DNA of 64,000 bases from NCBI GenBank assembly GCA_027625915.1, contig JANTQA010000057.1, positions 3,534,001-3,598,000 of the forward strand, given 5' to 3'. This DNA is from Anaeramoeba flamelloides (taxonomy: Eukaryota; Metamonada; Anaeramoebidae). The number at the start of each line of letters is the position of its first letter. Position 1 is the first letter of the stretch. Below are positions 60,209 to 64,000 of this stretch, one piece after another. Position numbers and translations under genes: made by a program. The notes below the pieces were generated by a model. The model saw only the letters and a list, made by a program, of their open reading frames with translations. It had not been told where the DNA came from and did not search any database.

Positions 60209-61708
60209 TTATTTTTGGTCTAATTCAATTTTGGACATTTTACCTGCATATTCAACAGAGTTACCGATCAAGAGTCTACCATCAGTGTTAATGTCCCACC
60301 AAGATCCGTCAACTTTTGAGCTTGCTGGTCTAATATTAAGAGCGACGACGGTGTTACCCATTTCTCTTGGTTTTTCTGCAACTAAGACTTGTTCATCGGA
60401 CCATTTACAGATTGGGATACCACCTGAATTCATGCTAGTGTTGACATGGGATGAGTATCTTCCACCATCGAAGGTTTTAACACCTCTCATGACCATGTGG
60501 TCTTTTTCGACGATTGTTTTTAAGGTACATCGTTTGTTTTGGACTAAGGTACCTTTTTTAAATGGTAAGTAATTACCTGTGGCTAATTTACCTTTCATGA
60601 CCCAATTGGCGTTATCGGATCTTAAGGTATGGATACCACCAATGACGACTGAACCACCAGCGTCAACATATTTGGCAAGGTTGTCACCAAGTTGTGTTGG
60701 GTTTTGGAAGGAGTTTCCTGAGTTTACCCAGACTACGTGGTATTTTTTCAAGGTTTCAACAGATGGTGTTGTTTTTTGTGCAGAAATGTATGTGTAGTTG
60801 GTGAGTCCGGTACAGAGGATGGATTCTTTAAGATCTTTGATCCAGTTGTCGGTATTAGCGCTCAAGTGTAAGACTTGGATGGTTTCTTTGGAGAGCCCTG
60901 GAATACCACGAGATGTTTTGAAGGATCTTCCCTTATATCTGTCAATTAAGTTGAGGGAATAGTCAAAGATGACCTTGGTTTCATAAAGCCTGGTGGCTTT
61001 GATTTCCTTTAATTGTTCTGGTCCCATGAGGATGAGTTTGACCAATGGTAAGAGTCCAGATAAGACATCTTTGAGTGCCTCTGGTGATTCTTCGATGCCG
61101 GCTTCCTTAAGTTTCCATTTTCCCCATTCAATGACTCTATGGAAGATGTCATATTCAGATGAGGTACACTTTCTGAATCCAAGGATGGTCTTGATGTTTT
61201 CTTCCTTGACGCCTTCCAAGATGTTGGCGACCTTGAAGACACCTTCGTCTCTCATCAAAAAGTCGAATACTTTAGATTCAAGGAGTGCGTCTTTGTATCC
61301 TTGTGCTTTCTTCAAGATATCAAAGCAGTTTTGTGGGGAAATGTTCTTGGTCATAAATAACATTGCCATGGCACCTAATCCGTCAATTTTAAACTTGTCT
61401 GCAGCTTCTTGGACACGAAGACAGTTTCTGTCAGTGAGAACAGGCTTTCGGGTATAGACGTATTGTAAAAGAACTAAGAAGATTTCTGATTCAACATCGG
61501 CAATTTCAAGGGTGACAAAATCTTGGGTTTTGTTTCTCCATTCAGGATCATAGAGTTGTTCTTTCCAAACTGGAGAACAGTTTTGAAGGAAGAGCTTATT
61601 ACAGTAGAATTCTTTTTTTTCTTTTCCAACAACAAATTTGACATCGGCAATTTCTTTGTTGTTGATGAGAGATGTTAAAACATCGTTAATGTTATCTCGG
61701 TTGGACAT
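60209..61708 (-). CDS. BTB-BACK protein with C-terminal amidotransferase-like domain
   Basis: Single exon, 499 residues, ATG to TAA. The BTB/POZ fold is at about residues 15-120 (ADVKFVVGKEKKEFYCNKLF, QYVYTRKP, AADKFKIDGL). A BACK-type helical linker is at about 122-250 (NCFDILKKAQGYKDALLESK). From about 276 the chain looks like a class-I glutamine-amidotransferase/ThuA-type Rossmann fold: IQVLHLSANTDNWIKDL, YHVVWVNSGNSFQNPTQLGD and NLAKYVDAGGSVVIGG, with no catalytic Cys at the WVNSGN turn, so probably non-enzymatic. BTB proteins usually dimerise and many present substrates to cullin-3 ligases; that role is inferred. The gene is clearly richer in G and C than its neighbours, with CAAGG/CCAAG-type codons and few homopolymers, as in a highly expressed or recently acquired gene. 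The domain calls are firm; the function is not. Confidence 0.88.
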   Translation of the reverse strand: MSNRDNINDVLTSLINNKEIADVKFVVGKEKKEFYCNKLFLQNCSPVWKEQLYDPEWRNKTQDFVTLEIADVESEIFLVLLQYVYTRKPVLTDRNCLRVQEAADKFKIDGLGAMAMLFMTKNISPQNCFDILKKAQGYKDALLESKVFDFLMRDEGVFKVANILEGVKEENIKTILGFRKCTSSEYDIFHRVIEWGKWKLKEAGIEESPEALKDVLSGLLPLVKLILMGPEQLKEIKATRLYETKVIFDYSLNLIDRYKGRSFKTSRGIPGLSKETIQVLHLSANTDNWIKDLKESILCTGLTNYTYISAQKTTPSVETLKKYHVVWVNSGNSFQNPTQLGDNLAKYVDAGGSVVIGGIHTLRSDNANWVMKGKLATGNYLPFKKGTLVQNKRCTLKTIVEKDHMVMRGVKTFDGGRYSSHVNTSMNSGGIPICKWSDEQVLVAEKPREMGNTVVALNIRPASSKVDGSWWDINTDGRLLIGNSVEYAGKMSKIELDQK

Positions 61709-64000
61709 GTTAATAAATCAATACTATAAAAGTTAAAAAGAAAACAAAAAGTATATGAATAAAAAAAGTATTAAATAAAAAACTTTTTTTTGATAAAAAG
61801 AAAAAAAAAAAAAAAAAAAAAATTAAAGAAATTGGAGATAAAAACAAACTTTATTCAAAGACAGATAAAAAAAAATGAAATGAGAAAAAAAAATTTTTAA
61901 ATTTAAATGAAACATGAAGAAACAAAGCGAGTTACTGTTTGGTAAATTTTTTTTGATTTTTTTTTTTATTTCAAAAAAAAACTAAGATGTTGCTGAACAG
62001 TAGAAATTTTGACAAACCGTTCTTGAAATTTGGTACTTGTTCTTTAAAAATTTTTCTCCTTTTCTAAATGAATTGGTTCCTAAAAAAATTTTAACAACAA
62101 AAGAGTAAAAAAATTTGATCCCTTTAACAGAAAGTGTGTCTGTAATTTTAAAATGTGAAGAAATCTTGACAAAAATTTTCTTACTTTTGAGAGTTTTAGT
62201 TCAAATTCATTGTTTTGTTAAAAATTTTCTTTGATATTTTTTTCTCAGTTTTTTTGTTTCTTGAACAACCAGCAAGAATCAAAGATCAACCTATTGGAAA
62301 AAAAATTGTTACAATTCTAAACAATCGTTATGAATTGAATCATTAATTTTTTGACAAGTAAATGTGACAATTCGTTTTGTTGCATTTTTTAGCAAACTCT
62401 TTGTTGTTTTATTCTACGAAACCGAACGGAATAAAATAAAAAGAGTGGTTGAATTGAATCCCTTTTGGTGGTTTCTGGTTTCGTTTTAAAGTGTACACTA
62501 CAAATAAGGAAATACTTAACTTTTCTTTTTCACAAAGCAAAATTTCTTTTTTGAAAGTATCCTAATATTTTGCTCAGTGATTACTTAAAAACGGCAAGAT
62601 CTTCACAAAATCAATTCTAATCGAAAAGTTTGTGATTCAAATCAGTTCTTCCTCCTTGAACTTTTGAATAAAAGTTATTTTTTTGTTTCTTTCAAAATAG
62701 TCAGAAAAAAACACTTTCAATTTACTCCTCTGAAAAAATCCAAGAGAAAAATCAAAGTTAGCCAGACTACGACTTAAATGAACCCTTCCATCTTTAATAA
62801 AGTTCATTGGAAACATAGTCAACATTCCATAACTCCAAATTCTTGAGGCTATTGAATTTATTTATTGTTAGTATAACTACCTTTTTTAAAAATCTCTTTT
62901 TAAGAGAAAAAAAGGGATATTTTGGGATAAGTAATTCCAAATAAACTAACGGACGAATTTTAGTTGAATTCAACTTGGAGATCTTAACTTTGATAGAAAT
63001 AACTAATAATTTTGAAAACACTCTTCTCGTCTAAAAAAACTGAAATAGAAAAAAAATTTTCTTCGATGATAATTATTGGAAAATCAAAAAAACATAATTT
63101 ATTTTGATATTATATCAATAAATAATTCCATAATAGTCAAAATAATTGATTATCATTTGAAATATAATTATTAAATTTAAAATACCTTTGAAATACATGA
63201 TTATAATGTCTTAAATGTTTTAAAAAATTATTCAAATTTTTTACTATTATATTTTAAAAAAATCTTAATAGAACCATAAATTGTATCTTCCAACTTAAAT
63301 TGTTAAATATCTTGAAAAATAATTTTTGATCAAAGATCCTTGATTAACCAATAGTGTTTATTCTAAGCGAAGTTTTGAAAAAAAGAAAAATTAACAAATC
63401 TTTAATTTTTTTGAGACAATTAATTTTATGATTGTATTGTGTAAAAATTTTAAGATGAAAAAATAATTCTATGTTTTTATAAAATAAATCTTTTATTTTA
63501 AGGTAGAGGCTAATTGTTTGCCTTTTTTATCTACTTAACAAATTCCAATATAAACGATTTTTAGAAATTTGAAACAAACTTTGGTTTTTATTTGGATGTA
63601 GCTTAAAATCTTAAAAACACAAGAAGAAACAAAAAAATTTTCAATTTCTCATCAAGATCCTTTTAACACTAATCTTTTAGGAAAAAAATTTCACAAATTT
63701 CTTAATTAGTAACCTTAATAGAACCTAAAAACCAAAAGTGAAGCCAATTAAAAGAAGAAATCAATTAACTTCAAAGAATAATCCATTTTATTATTTTTAA
63801 TCAAACCAAGAAACACAATTTATATCTTTTCTTTTTATCAAAATCCAAGAAGTTTATATCTGAGATCTTTAAAAATAATATATATTTATATATATATATA
63901 TATATTTCATTAAAGAATGGGTATGAAAAGTCCACCTGTTTGCCCGAATCCCTAATTTGAATTAGAGATATTGTTGAACCAAGTGAGAGCTGGTCATTTC
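61709..64000. other. Upstream of the BTB gene to the window edge
   Basis: Probable promoter of the BTB gene (A-rich, with an A run of about 20 at 61801-61822). Overlapping frames at 62637-63021 on the minus strand include LKNLELWNVDYVSNELY, which looks coding, but no domain is recognisable and the frame ends abruptly. A family F fragment lies at about 63680-63870, followed by a (TA)n tract at about 63880-63905. The final 95 bp are less AT-rich and open on the minus strand. Confidence 0.45.
63680..63870 (+). repeat. Family F dispersed repeat, copy 3 (partial)
   Basis: CAATTAAAAGAAGAAATCAA and AATAATCCATTTTATTATTT parallel 23803-23862 (CAATTAAGAGAAGAAACCAA and the same second block). A following GAGATCTTTAAAAAT parallels GGAGATCTCAAAAAAT at about 23919. 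The 5' part of the family is not evident here. Confidence 0.5.

Noticed and set aside
60189-61457. Plus-strand ORFs of up to 154 codons
   Set aside because: Antisense shadows of the BTB-BACK gene, whose domains are clear on the minus strand.

Overview
The window is eukaryotic nuclear DNA from a very AT-rich protist (roughly four fifths A+T by eye) with GT-AG introns and sparse genes. Six genes can be supported, with introns placed by reading frame and family alignment. They are a Rrp17/NOL12-type nucleolar protein (minus, 1810-2709), an exportin-6 homologue (plus, 6367-22719), a cAMP-receptor-like GPCR (minus, 25607-26672), a GPR1/FUN34/YaaH acetate transporter (minus, 37953-39251), a giant USP9X/USP24/USP34-type deubiquitinase (plus, 43113-55658) and a BTB-BACK protein with a C-terminal amidotransferase-like fold (minus, 60209-61708). 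Together they code about 16 kb, a quarter of the window. The set (exportin-6, cAMP-receptor-like GPCR, acetate transporter, BTB protein) suits an amoeboid or flagellate protist. An anaerobic amoeba such as Anaeramoeba, or an amoebozoan, is my best guess but is not proven. The six genes form no operon or pathway; they are ordinary housekeeping and signalling genes.

Exportin-6 is the most unusual gene. Five exons give an unbroken 1106-residue protein that aligns end to end with animal exportin-6, but two introns are 7.66 kb and 5.14 kb. All ten introns have GT donors, yet their acceptors are mostly TAG or AAG with A-rich flanks instead of a pyrimidine tract plus CAG. All six genes stop with TAA.

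The rest is packed with short non-coding elements that have terminal inverted repeats. These include a ~545-bp family (four copies), a 1.3-1.4 kb family with TCGCGAT-rich ends (two inverted copies on either side of exportin-6 exon 4), a ~370-bp family (two copies), a ~225-bp family (three copies), a 200-bp Tc1/mariner-like element with TA target duplications, a ~465-bp element, a ~810-bp element enclosing an open frame of odd composition, and a 1.45-kb foldback whose outer arms are nearly identical over more than 400 bp. A degenerate tRNA-like sequence lies at 34.4-34.5 kb and an extremely AT-rich block follows to 35.5 kb. No functional tRNA, rRNA, CRISPR array, autonomous transposase, retroelement or viral gene was recognised.
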